Assembly (NCBI RefSeq): GCF_000150275.1
Contig: NW_002060946.1
Location: 5,784,667-5,848,666 of the forward strand
Source: Trichoplax adhaerens
Lineage: Eukaryota; Placozoa; Uniplacotomia; Trichoplacea; Trichoplacidae
Direction: 5' to 3'
Length of the DNA stretch: 64,000 nucleotides
The notes under the pieces are model-generated. The model saw only the letters and a list, made by a program, of their open reading frames with translations. It made no database searches and was not told where the DNA came from. Position 1 is the first letter of the stretch; each line of letters opens with the position of its first letter. Shown in pieces: positions 53,533 through 64,000 of this stretch. The translations under genes were made by a program, and so were the position numbers.

Positions 53533-55435
53533 ATGGCTTCTGAGGTGATTTCTTTGCGTGGTACCTTGAAAGGCCATAATGGCTGGGTAACTCAAATTGC
53601 AACAACTCCACAATATCCCGATATGATCTTATCGGCCTCTAGAGGTAAGCGATTGTAGTGTAAGCAAAAAGTTATACCTACAGTATATTATATATGCTAT
53701 AAAGTTGTAGTGACTGTGTTTAACTTAAATAAAAACTTCATAGTGATGTTTTCATTTATCTATGTATTTTATCATTGCTTTTGAAGAGTTCAATTTATCT
53801 TGTTTAAAATATTTCTAAACTCTGTTTGAGCATAGAGTGATTGCAATTTTGTAGCTATTGCAATATGCTAGAAACGAAGGCTAACGGATATCGATGATCA
53901 TCTTTGTCTTATCTACTACTTTTCCTTACACGTATAGATAAGTCAATCATCAAGTGGAAGCTAACCCGAGAAGAGAATAATTTTGGTGTGCCCGATAAAT
54001 CCTTACATGGTCATCATCATTTCATTTCTGACCTTGTTCTGTCATCTGACGGTCAATTTGCTCTCACTAGCTCTTGGGATAGTAATCTCCGTTTGTGGGA
54101 TTTAAATACGTAAGCCAGATAGAATTAATCCTTCTTTTCATGTCAGTCAGTATGTACGCTAGTGAATATTCTCATCTACTGCAACCACCTGCTAAATTTT
54201 GATATTTGCAAAAATTTTGCAATGACACACCCCATTCTGTGCTATGTATCTATCGTCCAGTATGTGAAACTGGTTGCATGCATTTCGATGATAATACATG
54301 TCATAAAATATGACTAATCAATGATATCGAACACGACGTAATGAACATTATAGCCTACCTTTACTTTGCTGTATCATACCTGACATTTTTATATACATTA
54401 TAATGTTGCATTGCTACTTGGGATTTATTTCATATACTCATAAAGGCATTCCTTACTTGGTTTTATCTAGTGGTCGAACTACTCGACGCTTCGAAGGACA
54501 TACTAAGGATGTCATGAGCGTTGCTTTCTCAGCTGATAATCGCCAGATCGTTTCTGGTTCTCGTGATAAAACTATCAAATTATGGAATACTTTGGCTGAT
54601 TGCAAATTTACGATGGTTGAGGACTGTCACAATGATTGGGTGTCTTGCGTTCGTTTCTCACCTAATCAGAGCGACCCTCTAATAGTTTCTTGTGGTTGGG
54701 ACTCCTTGGTTAAGGTCTGGAATTTAACCAATTGCAAATTGAAGGGTAACCGAGAAGGTCACACTGGTTACCTGAACACTGTCAGTGTCTCACCTGACGG
54801 CTCTCTATGCGCTTCTGGTGGTAAAGTAAGCAATACTCGTAAAATATTCAACTTTGTAGCATTAATTCTGCTTGTTACTGTGTTACTTCCTTAAAATGTT
54901 AACAGTAACCCGGTATGCAATAGAACTAAAAAATTTTTTTGACTTTGAATATATTTCATGTATAGGATGGTAAAGCAATGCTTTGGGACCTCAACGAGGA
55001 TAGACATTTGTATACTTTAGAAGGTGGTGATATTATTAATGCAATGTGCTTCAGTCCAACTCGATACTGGTTGTGTGCTGCTGTCGGTTCAAGCATCAAA
55101 ATATGGGTTAGTTATTGCTTTATATCGCTATAAATTGCGAAGTACTTAAGTAGTCATCTATACTTTGGATTAACGCTACTGTAGTTTAATATCTTGTAAA
55201 TTGTTTATAATTATTGCATTTCATTAAAAACATTGTCATTATATAGGATTTGGAGCAAAAGAGTCTTGTAGATGAATTGCGTCAAGAAGTTATTGGTGTA
55301 AATGGAAAATCAGTACCCGCTAGCTGTTTATCTTTAGCTTGGTCTGCAGATGGACATACGTTGTTTGCCGGGTATAGCGATAATTTGATCAGAGTCTGGC
55401 AAGTGTCAAAATCTGGTACCTCGTACAACGGTTAA
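53533..55435 (+). CDS. RACK1: Receptor for activated C kinase 1 (seven-bladed WD40 protein)
   Basis: RACK1 is a constituent of the 40S ribosomal subunit and a scaffold for protein kinase C and other signalling proteins. Five exons: 53,533-53,644; 53,938-54,109; 54,471-54,825; 54,966-55,106; 55,247-55,435. They join in phase to 322 residues (human 317). Seven WD repeats are visible. Family blocks: [157 protein letters not shown] and [20 protein letters not shown]. The R-D-K motif of blade 1, used for ribosome binding in this family, is intact (37-39). The start is the ATG that yields the conserved short N-terminus. Confidence 0.98.
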
Positions 55436-55469
55436 GACATTTACTGTAAATTTAATTACTGCAAATGGA

Positions 55470-55475
55470 AATAAA
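55470..55475 (+). terminator. Candidate RACK1 polyadenylation signal
   Basis: A canonical AATAAA lies 35 bases after the RACK1 stop codon. That would give a very short 3' UTR, typical of abundant ribosomal mRNAs. No cleavage evidence is available. Confidence 0.55.
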
Positions 55476-56184
55476 AGGGAAAGCATTCGAAGTTTATCTG
55501 TATACTGTTTGTCATAAATGCTTGTTTGACGAAGCGACAACGTACTGTATGTCGTAGACAGTGTACCAGTTAGCATACCTTTTAAGACACAATAGATATT
55601 TATTTTTTGAATGACATTCAATTGTTTCTTCTTTCGAATGCCGTCGTAGCAACGCAGCTTGAATAACGAAATATAGATTGTCGCTCATGAGAAATTTTCA
55701 ATTAAAAGTAGCGCTTTGTTAGATAATGTGAACATTATAGTAGTCATATGAACTGCAATAACTTTTGAACAGATTAAAGGCTGGCATTACAGAAAACAGA
55801 GATTAGTAATACCACATAGACAAAAAAAATTAAACGTGGATAAAGCGCAGACACGCTTCAATGCACAATTGAAATGATCATTTTTAGTAAGCACTACTAT
55901 TGTAGTTCGGACCGCAGCCAGTCCTTGCTAAATGGGCATTATTTATAAAGCTATATACTAGGTATTACGGTATACCCAGTATAACGTTAATAAAACCGAG
56001 AGATATTTTACAGTTTATATTATATTAGTTCATACAGTATTAATGACACATTTCTAAATATTAGCACTTGGCAAAAAGTAAAGTAGATATGATACAAATT
56101 TAGTTCTTTGATTTTATTATGATTCATAAAATAAAAAGGAAGAATATCAGCAGTGAAATATTAACGGATGCTGTAGTTGGCTAA
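55476..56184. other. Convergent gap between RACK1 and WAPL
   Basis: No gene is recognised. On the minus strand an AATAAA at 56,118-56,113 lies about 70 bases beyond the tentative WAPL stop and may be its polyadenylation signal. Confidence 0.5.
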
Positions 56185-59100
56185 TCAGCCAGTAAAAGTC
56201 CATTTGCTGACAGTCATTGAAACTCGCCGTTGTCGTCGCTTATGGTTATGCTAGCAAGAAGCGTTTATTTCTCTGAGGGTGGAGACAATGCTCTCTATTG
56301 ATTTCATACTATTAAGATATGAAGCATTCTGGAATGTGTAAAAACAGCAAGGTGACAATTAATCATCTATACGTCTACGATCACAGAAGTTGCTTATCAA
56401 CTAAGGAGAAGAATAGAAAGAAATCGAGCCTACCACTAATTTTAGGAAGGATAAGAATTTTTCCAACATAGCAATCAATTTGTCATATTTACGGTTTGGA
56501 AGGTAATGTCTGGCTTCCATAATAGCATTCTACAAGTTGTACACAATTTGATTAAGAAAGAAGGTTAGATGATGGTCTATTGGCAGTTCATGTGTTATCG
56601 AATAATTCTTTACAGCTACAACTCGTATTAACCGACAGTAGTGTAAAGCCTACTGCTAATCTCATGATCTTAATAGCAATTGGTGTAAAATTGCCCATAC
56701 AACAAGAATAATAACTGTTAGCAATTAATGTAATCCAGTTGCATCAATGCATAGCAACGAAAATGAAATTTTTATAAAAGCGCCAACAAATATTTAACAA
56801 CTAGCAACAAAGACTTACGTTGTCATCCATGATTAGTAAACCAGTAAGGAGTGCTGCATATGATGCAACTACGCTATTCTCGAAATGTGATCCCGCTTGA
56901 GCGTGTAAAACTGACGTAATAATTATTCGTGTGAGTAACTATACGTATCAAATCTTCACCAATATTAATTTGCAAGCATAATTTTATGTATGCAGCTGTA
57001 ATGGTATTTACCTTGAATTTCTGAATTCAAACTAACGTCTAGATCTGAAAAGAACCAAGTAATATCCCATTATCAATCTACAGTACTGTACTCGTATATG
57101 CTTATTAGATTTACGATTTATCATTGTATCGCAATCATACCGTCGGTTTTATTCTCGCTGTCATCGATCGTGGAAGTAATTTTTTCAGAGGTTTCTTCCG
57201 CAGTTTTTTCCCGATGTAAGAATAATTCAATAACAATTTGTATCAAGCCTCGGTCCTTTACCTTTAGCCTTAAAGCTGCAGCTCTGCTTTCTTTGTTGGA
57301 TTCAACTAAATTAATAAGTAACCCTAGAGCCTGATATAACAAAAAATTTTTTTATCAATTGATTAGATTTTGTTTATCGCCATTAAATACATTAGAGATA
57401 TGAACATGTAGACGTATAAATTTATTACCAAAATGACTAGATCAAAGCGGCGAACATCGTCAACTTTTTCATGGATCTGTACAATTGAGCATGAAATGAA
57501 TAAGCAGAAATAACTTAGTTGTACTCTAAAGGTTGATAGAGTTTAGATTCTGAAGCATTTATTTTTTTAAAATAGCTCCATTACCTCATCAATACATTCC
57601 ATAGCTGCTTTTATTGTTGATTTATCACGACCTACTTGCTTACACCCGATTTCTATAATGAGACACAATAACATGGTAATTAGATCCGATTAATAAATAA
57701 ATTAAAGTCACTTTATTTGCGGTGAGTAATGATGTAATTTGTATACTATAGTGCAAAATCCTAACCATTCTCGTGAGTTATGTTGAGAAGTAAGCGTACG
57801 GACGCTAATAAGCAGGCTGAATCTTCATTAATTGCAGTATTCTTATCTTGTGACATTATCTTCTCAACACACAAGGAAAATATCCTATTGTAAAAAGTGA
57901 TATTACTATTAAATTTCAAATTTAGAAATGATTGTAAAGAAGTTTTACCGTTTATAGTATGTGCAATCGATCTATACATTTCCGTTATTTATGTAACATT
58001 AAAATTAATGTTACTTAATAAGATGGACATTCCTATGCTTTAAGAGCTAATTTCATTTCTATTCCTTTTCATACAATCACTAAACAAATTTGTAACATTT
58101 TAAGTAATGTAGACTTTATACCTTGATACATTTCCCACTAACGTGTAACCCTTCCATCCGATAACATAATCTTGATTCTCTTTGTTTAAAAATGTCACCT
58201 AAAACAGGTTATAGACATCAGTACTGGGCGTACGTCTAGCCTTATATAAATTAAAATTGGATCAAATCAAGCATATACTGTATACAAACCGTCTCCAGTA
58301 TACGACAGCATAATTCTACTTCTCGTAAAACAATAATTCTATTTGCTTTGGGATTCATTTCAAGATTATATTTGTGATCGATAACTATAACGGACAGAAG
58401 ATTAATAACTATATATTAACTTGTGCGATTCTATGATAAACATTAAAGGTAATTTACCGTACATACCGAGATCACATATAACATCTAATATTCCAATACT
58501 TCTGACTTTATCCTTTAGCCAAACAGCATTCCGACTGCATACCAAATTGAAGATACATGCCAGAGCCAAGGCTTTCCCCTACAATATGAAGGTAGAATTA
58601 AGGTTAAAGTATTATATAACATTATCAAAGAGAAGCATTTAATAATGAAAAAAAACTGTGAACAATACGTATGTGCTTACGTTTAAGGAGTCAACATGTG
58701 CTTTTAAGTAATCTTTGCATGACAAACTAGTTTGTAAACAAATATCACTAGGAGAACAAGAAATGACTTTATTACGTCCAATAAAAGCAGCAAAAAGTAA
58801 AAATTTTTCAAAAATCTTTTACCTAATATTTTGCAAAGAACTTTTCAAGATAGCGTCGTTAGTATCATTATGGTCCTGATTTGGACACTGTAGTAACTTT
58901 AGTAATACATCTATAAAGGCAAAATAACAACGTAAGATATTTAACGAATTTCTGGTGAACGATCATCATGCTGTTTAACATACCAAGTAGATCATCAGTA
59001 AGGTCCATAATAAGACGATCTTCACTTAAGACGAAAAATAAGGCTGCTGTATACGTTGCTAATTGCTAAATTGGTAATACAAAGTAGAGACAGGAATCAA

Positions 59101-61030
59101 CGTTTACATCGATGTAACGGTTAATCAATGCATGTGTATCTATTATTCTTCAAATGATAGCTCTTACGTAATCACTTGGACTATCGACCAATAGATCTAG
59201 TATCTTGGGTATAATTTCGTGTGCTCTAATATACATACGAAAAGGAGACTCTGTGCATCTCTTGGCTAGTGCTGTAATACTAAAAGAACAATGCAATGTT
59301 TTAGATATTCGATAAATGCAGATTCAGATTATTAATGCAAGAGAGAATTGTATTTTACCTCGAGCAACGGAGATTTTTAGGATACGATGGATTCAATCCA
59401 TCCAGTAGATATTCAATATCATCAGCTAACTATCATTAGAATACAATGATTTATCAATAGAAAGAACATGAGAAGAGATTAACTTCGTTAGGAAGAAAAA
59501 GTGACAATTTCTATTCTCTTTCATTGTAGAATACAACAGCGTCTATGTGAAACTAAGATCAAGGAGAGAGTAGACTGACTACAATTGAATGAGGAATAGG
59601 ATTGTTATTATTTTCTAGTTTCTTCAGTTTGATATCACAAGCATGCCCATGCAATAATATGATCAAGAAGACAATTGACTGAGTGTAATTCAATTCAAAT
59701 AGGTAGCGATCATTTCCATTCTCTTGGGCTTGAAAAATGGCAACAGTGCTCATGCGATAGTATGATCAAGGAAAGAGGGTAGATATAAATACCACTAGAT
59801 GCTCGTTATGATAATTGTTGCAATTGGAATCATTTATACAAGTATCTTATTCTTTATATAAATAATCGACCACAGTGTAAGGAAAGCATGGGCGTAAATG
59901 GAATAAATTATTCGATCTCCTCTACCTGCTCATCTTCTCCTTGTTCTAGGCACTGATGACTTTCTCTGACATGTTTGATAATAGTATAATCCTGAATAGG
60001 GAAAATGAGAAATATTTAGTCAAGAGAAGATAAAGATCCATGGCCAATATGGATAAGTTACCTCTTTACTGCCCTTTTTAACCTTGACTTTATTGCCTAC
60101 TTTTTGGCTATGATTGCAACTGATTAAAGAATCATTGCTTGTTCCTGATAGTGTACGTGTCATAGGCTGATAGATTAGAAGGAAAAATACAAGGTGTCAA
60201 GTGAGAATTAAGTAAGAATATGAGTTGAGAAGATGTGTAGCGTTAGCATGTTATCATCCAATTGAAAGCAAGTGATGCAAGCATGAGGTAACGTTGTCGG
60301 TAAGGGGAAAATACCTCTTTTTGAACTTGAATTTATACAAGAAAATCATTCATTGCTATGGACAAGTTATCATGTTCAAATTGATACAGTATTATCCCGT
60401 AGAGCAATTGTGATTCTACTCGCTTGTGCTATTGACATTATCAGTGTAGAATCCACTTACCTCCTTCAATAAATTATCGAAATCAGGTGTTGTATTATCG
60501 AGCCATTCTTGAGTACTATTCCACGTACTTTCCTCACTTTCACTTTTATCCGTTTCTCGACTATCATTTAAATCGTGTCGTTCTTCACTGCTTTCATTGC
60601 AATTTTTACTACTTACAAGTTGATCTTTGTCATTGATATCTCGACTCAATTGCTTCTTAATGGATACAAATTGCTTGCTGGACTTTCTAACTAACTTGGC
60701 TGGCGGTGGTTGTGGTTGTTGCTGCTGTTGTTGTGTCGTGATCAAATGGTGTTGATCAGGTACTTTGGCTTCGCTTTGTATACTGTCGACATGGAGATGA
60801 TTTTGTTGAGGATGATGATCGAAATCGATCGCCGACCAGCAATGACGAATTTTATTTTTTTTAACAGGATACGATGGATCATCTACAGGATGTTGATGAT
60901 GATTGGTTACAGTATGATTATAATGGAGAGCAATATCAAATTGATGATCGTCGATTTCCGGCTTTTCCACTACTTTCTTGCGTTTGCCGTAACCTTTACC
61001 CGTAAATTTAGGCATGACGGATGTTTTCAT
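56185..61030 (-). CDS. WAPL: WAPL cohesin release factor (wings apart-like)
   Basis: WAPL opens the cohesin ring with PDS5 to release it from chromatin. Exons: 61,030-60,461; 60,166-60,062; 59,991-59,926; 59,429-59,359; 59,279-59,168; 59,065-58,984; 58,910-58,823; 58,747-58,681; 58,578-58,467; 58,384-58,290; 58,198-58,122; 57,884-57,766; 57,652-57,585; 57,476-57,429; 57,330-57,141; 57,044-57,012; 56,910-56,819; 56,529-56,434; tentative last 56,250-56,185. They join in phase to about 718 residues. Exon 1 encodes a low-complexity His/Gln/Ser-rich N-terminus that is much shorter than the vertebrate one. From about 190 on, the helical-repeat WAPL domain is clear: DDIEYLLDGL, SPFRMYIRAHE, YTAALFFVLSEDRLIMDL, LGLLINLVESNKESRAAAL, SVVASYAALLTGLLI and MLEKFLSFLKLV. 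The start is the first ATG after an in-frame stop. The last exon is the least certain; read-through would stop at 56,401. Confidence 0.93.
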
Positions 61031-63420
61031 CGACGCATCAACTCGATCCAATCGCGATATCAAATCAACTCAATCGCTTGCAGTAAAGTAATCATGCAAT
61101 GGACAGCTATTCTCGATCAATATAGACAGTAAAATAGCTTGTGGATGTGATTTTTCCCCTCTGTCTATGCGATTTGGTCGACTAGTTGGACTCTTTTTGA
61201 AACAGGCACGAAGGAGGGAGAAAAGACTTTTTGACACGACTGTATCAAACGCTCATCGCTCGCCTATACTATACCCTATCGCCAAGTGCAATCCGCTCTC
61301 GCCTATCAACCCATTGGAACAACCATAACAAAAAAACGTTTTTGTATTGGATGACAGAGTTGACGGCTAGAGTATGGAAAATTTCAAATTGAGTTGGTGC
61401 ATGCGCAGAAAACATCGACTTGGGATCTCCCTTTGGGTGGAGAAGAAAAGGGCATTCATGGACGACCTGGTAAGTTACTCGTCAGAAAACCTTGAATGGC
61501 GATGATTTCTAGCCGTCAAGATGGAGTATTAGAAAGCCTTTCACAAGGATGACTAAAAATGCAAAACATAAATGAATATGTGTTGTACATGACTGTATAG
61601 ACAGTAGAACAATAGGGTTATGACTCATGAGGGGCAATGCGACTGCTTTTACTTGCATTCTTCCCATGGCGTAGCATAGCGAATAGTTTCCTATTATTGC
61701 AAAAACTAGTTGCAATAGACTGCCAACGTAAGCTTGTCTTTGGACTCTTGATCTTGATTATGTTGCTTCTCATTGCCAAGCAACCTTTGGTATGAAACTG
61801 CTGGACGAGCTTGTTTGATCTACTGCAAAAATACAACCTAAATAGTAAGACAGTATGCGTCGACTCGTGTACAAATGTAGTGTTGTGGAGAATCAATGAT
61901 TGAAATATGGCGGAGGTATTTCCTTGTCCTACTGCACACTGCTAACAACATACACTGGCCTGGCGACATTTTATTATTTTTTAAAATTCCTGACTGAGCC
62001 ATGAGTGAATAATATGCAATGCCAAGACTGCACGATACTGTACTATATCCTGTATACATATAAATCGGAAATAGCTTTCAAAATAAGGGTTGGTTATGAA
62101 AGGAATATCATATATCATGATGATGCACTATCAAGTTCTAGCAAGATTGTTGTTGTACATGAATTCAAGCGCATGAACAAACGAGTTTTCTACTTTGGAA
62201 AGAAATGGCACGAAATTGTTTCGTAGAAGGCAGGCATAGTGCTGAATTTGTGATCTACCACTGTACGAAACTCTTATACTTGACCAATTTCGTAATATAG
62301 ACCGTAACATAGACACATACAGAATGCAATACTAGGCACTGGAGATTACGCCAATTGACTGATCATCACGGTGACTATTTGAAGATATCCAATACTGTAA
62401 TGTGCATCATTTTCTTATATGGAGAACTTGGACAAATGGATACAGCTAGCATAGCTGATGACTTGCACAGTTCGCAGTATCAGTGAAAGACGTATTTTAT
62501 TCAATTGAAGCAAATGTAATAAAGTATCTCACTATAACTATCTTGGTCAAATTGTATTTTCCATGATGCTTTTATGACAAGGTTTTAGGAATAGTAGAGT
62601 AATAATTAATTATTACAAGAATCTAGTCTAAAATACGCAATTCCGAGCTCAAAGTGAAGCGAAGTCTTTTCTCTCTCCATGAGCTCATCTTTGCATCTTT
62701 TATATATATCTGTATTTCGTTCAATCCATTTATGACAACTTGATTAATCTTCAATCAGACATTAAGTCATCAAACAAAAATAATATCCCCACTACTTTTC
62801 TCCAATAGTACATCGTTATCTTCTACAACCTAAATCATTCTACCGAAGATGTTATTACTCTTCTGTTAACGTCTAGCCTCTTTCCCTGAAGGGCATCTTA
62901 ACAACTACAGCGTTTCTAGCCACATAAATCTTGTACCATAATTAGTCCATCGGCCAATATTAGTCATCCACAATTTCTAATATACTGTATTAGTTAGCAA
63001 TCATCTATTAGCTTCACCAGAATATCGATTCAGAATCACTTAACCATATCAAATAGCGCTATCCTTATAACCCAATATGGGTGCATCACTGCAACAAAGT
63101 ATCATGACCTAGAATCGTCTGCGCGAGTAAAAATCACTCACACCGCATAGCATGTGGGCTTCGCTAATGTCCATAATCGCTGATTGACTGTGACAATTGT
63201 GACTTAACAGCGGTAGCAGTGAATCAATATGGGTTGAGTGATGAGTAGTCCCTGCTCATCGTTACTAAAGAAGAAATTGCGACTTGAATAGCCTAGCATA
63301 AAGGCTGAATAAATTGATTAAAATTTATTGATGATAATTCCTTCAGTACTGTATCATAATTTGACATCATTGGTATTCCACAAGAGTGCCTAAAAGCCTT
63401 GTGACTTCAGCGCATTGACC
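61031..63420. other. Region upstream of WAPL, no supported gene
   Basis: Several 60-90-codon frames occur on both strands, none with recognisable similarity. The best-looking is at 62,014-62,226 on the + strand (see findings). No palindromic CAGTA cluster is present. Confidence 0.45.
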
Positions 63421-64000
63421 AGCACTTGCACGCTAATCTGCAAAATGGCTGAAATGAGTTGACTGACTGGAGTGCAATGTAAAATGTGTCTTAAGACAGT
63501 GATAGTGCTGTAATGTAGAAGCATAGGAGCAAACAATTTAATAGCAATACAGTAGAAAAAGTCAATCACTGACTTGCTAATCTGCAAAATGGCTGAAATG
63601 TGCTCACCGACTAGAGTGCAATGTAAAATGTGTCTTAAGACAGTGATAGTGCTGTAATGTAGAAGCATAGGAGCAAACAATTTAATAGCAATACAGTAGA
63701 AAAAGTCAATCACAGACTTGCACTTGCACGCTAATCTGCAAAATGGCTGAAATGAGCTCACTGACTAGAGTGCAATGTAAAATGTGTATTTGGACAGGGA
63801 CAGTGGTCTAATGTTTCTCAAGAAGCATAGGAACAAACAATTTAATGGCAATATCGTTACACCTGTCGAAGGTTTGGTTTGCACTTGCACCCTAATCTGC
63901 AAAATGGCTGAAATGAGCTCACTGACTAGAGTGCAATGTAAAATGTGTATTTGGACAGGGACAGTGGTCTAATGTTTCTCAAGAAGCATAGGAACAAACA
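63421..64000. repeat. Tandem array G, about 150-bp units, at least four copies, runs off the window
   Basis: Landmark CTAATCTGCAAAATGGCTGA begins at 63,433, 63,577, 63,731 and 63,892. It is followed by CTCACTGACTAGAGTGCAAT and GTAAAATGTGT, then AGAAGCATAGGAGCAAACAA and TTTAATAGCAATA. Copies 1 and 2 share one version of the middle (TTAAGACAGTGATAGTGCTG); copies 3 and 4 share another (TTGGACAGGGACAGTGGTCT). Two subfamilies have therefore been amplified side by side. A 123-codon open frame through the array is a by-product of the repeat. Confidence 0.85.

Noticed and set aside
61031..61063. In-frame extension of WAPL exon 1 beginning at 61,063
   Set aside because: The first codon is TTG and an in-frame stop lies just upstream; the first ATG is at 61,030.
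60710..61132. 140-codon + strand frame
   Set aside because: It is the antisense shadow of WAPL exon 1.
61458..61575. Possible two-exon mini-gene: ATGGACGACCTG, a GTAAGT donor, a 43-nt intron, then 20 basic codons
   Set aside because: The peptide is only 24 residues with no family likeness, and the intron would be shorter than any verified one here.
63390..63761. 123-codon minus-strand frame with an internally repeated peptide
   Set aside because: The protein repeat mirrors the about 150-bp DNA repeat; no other evidence of coding.

Overview
The window looks like part of a small, AT-rich, intron-rich metazoan nuclear genome. The genes are conserved animal housekeeping genes with many short GT-AG introns (shortest I can verify is 68 nt, many 70-350 nt), plus two animal-type bHLH transcription factor genes. 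Composition, intron size and gene content fit a placozoan such as Trichoplax. That assignment is inference; a sponge or cnidarian is not excluded. I recognised no rRNA, convincing tRNA, CRISPR array or intact transposon.

Layout. 1-14,822 is gene-free AT-rich DNA holding six separate, diverged tandem-repeat arrays with units of roughly 80-225 bp. 14,823-26,535 holds two bHLH genes on the + strand, separated by a 10-kb stretch without recognisable genes; the second changes reading frame inside a low-complexity CAT/CAA tract. 28,468-61,030 is a dense block of seven conserved genes on strictly alternating strands: SKP1 (-), PGGT1B (+), COPS3 (-), OGDH (+), a UPF0728/C10orf53-like gene (-), RACK1 (+) and WAPL (-). 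I rebuilt their exons by hand from frame continuity, splice sites and family similarity. 61,031-64,000 has no supported gene and ends in a tandem array of about 150-bp units running off the window.

The seven genes form three convergent pairs with short gaps (431, 695 and 749 bp) and three divergent pairs with long gaps (2.2-3.2 kb). Each divergent gap carries one dense cluster of palindromic CAGTA/TACTG pentamers (TACTGTACAGTA-like words). I saw no such cluster in a convergent gap, in an intron or around the bHLH genes. This is the most interesting pattern in the window.

Functionally the genes are unrelated basics. SKP1 (SCF ligase adaptor) and COPS3 (COP9 signalosome, which deneddylates cullins) act in the same cullin-RING pathway. 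OGDH works in the TCA cycle, PGGT1B in protein prenylation, RACK1 on the ribosome and in signalling, and WAPL in cohesin release. The bHLH genes belong to the broad neurogenin/NeuroD/atonal-like group A.
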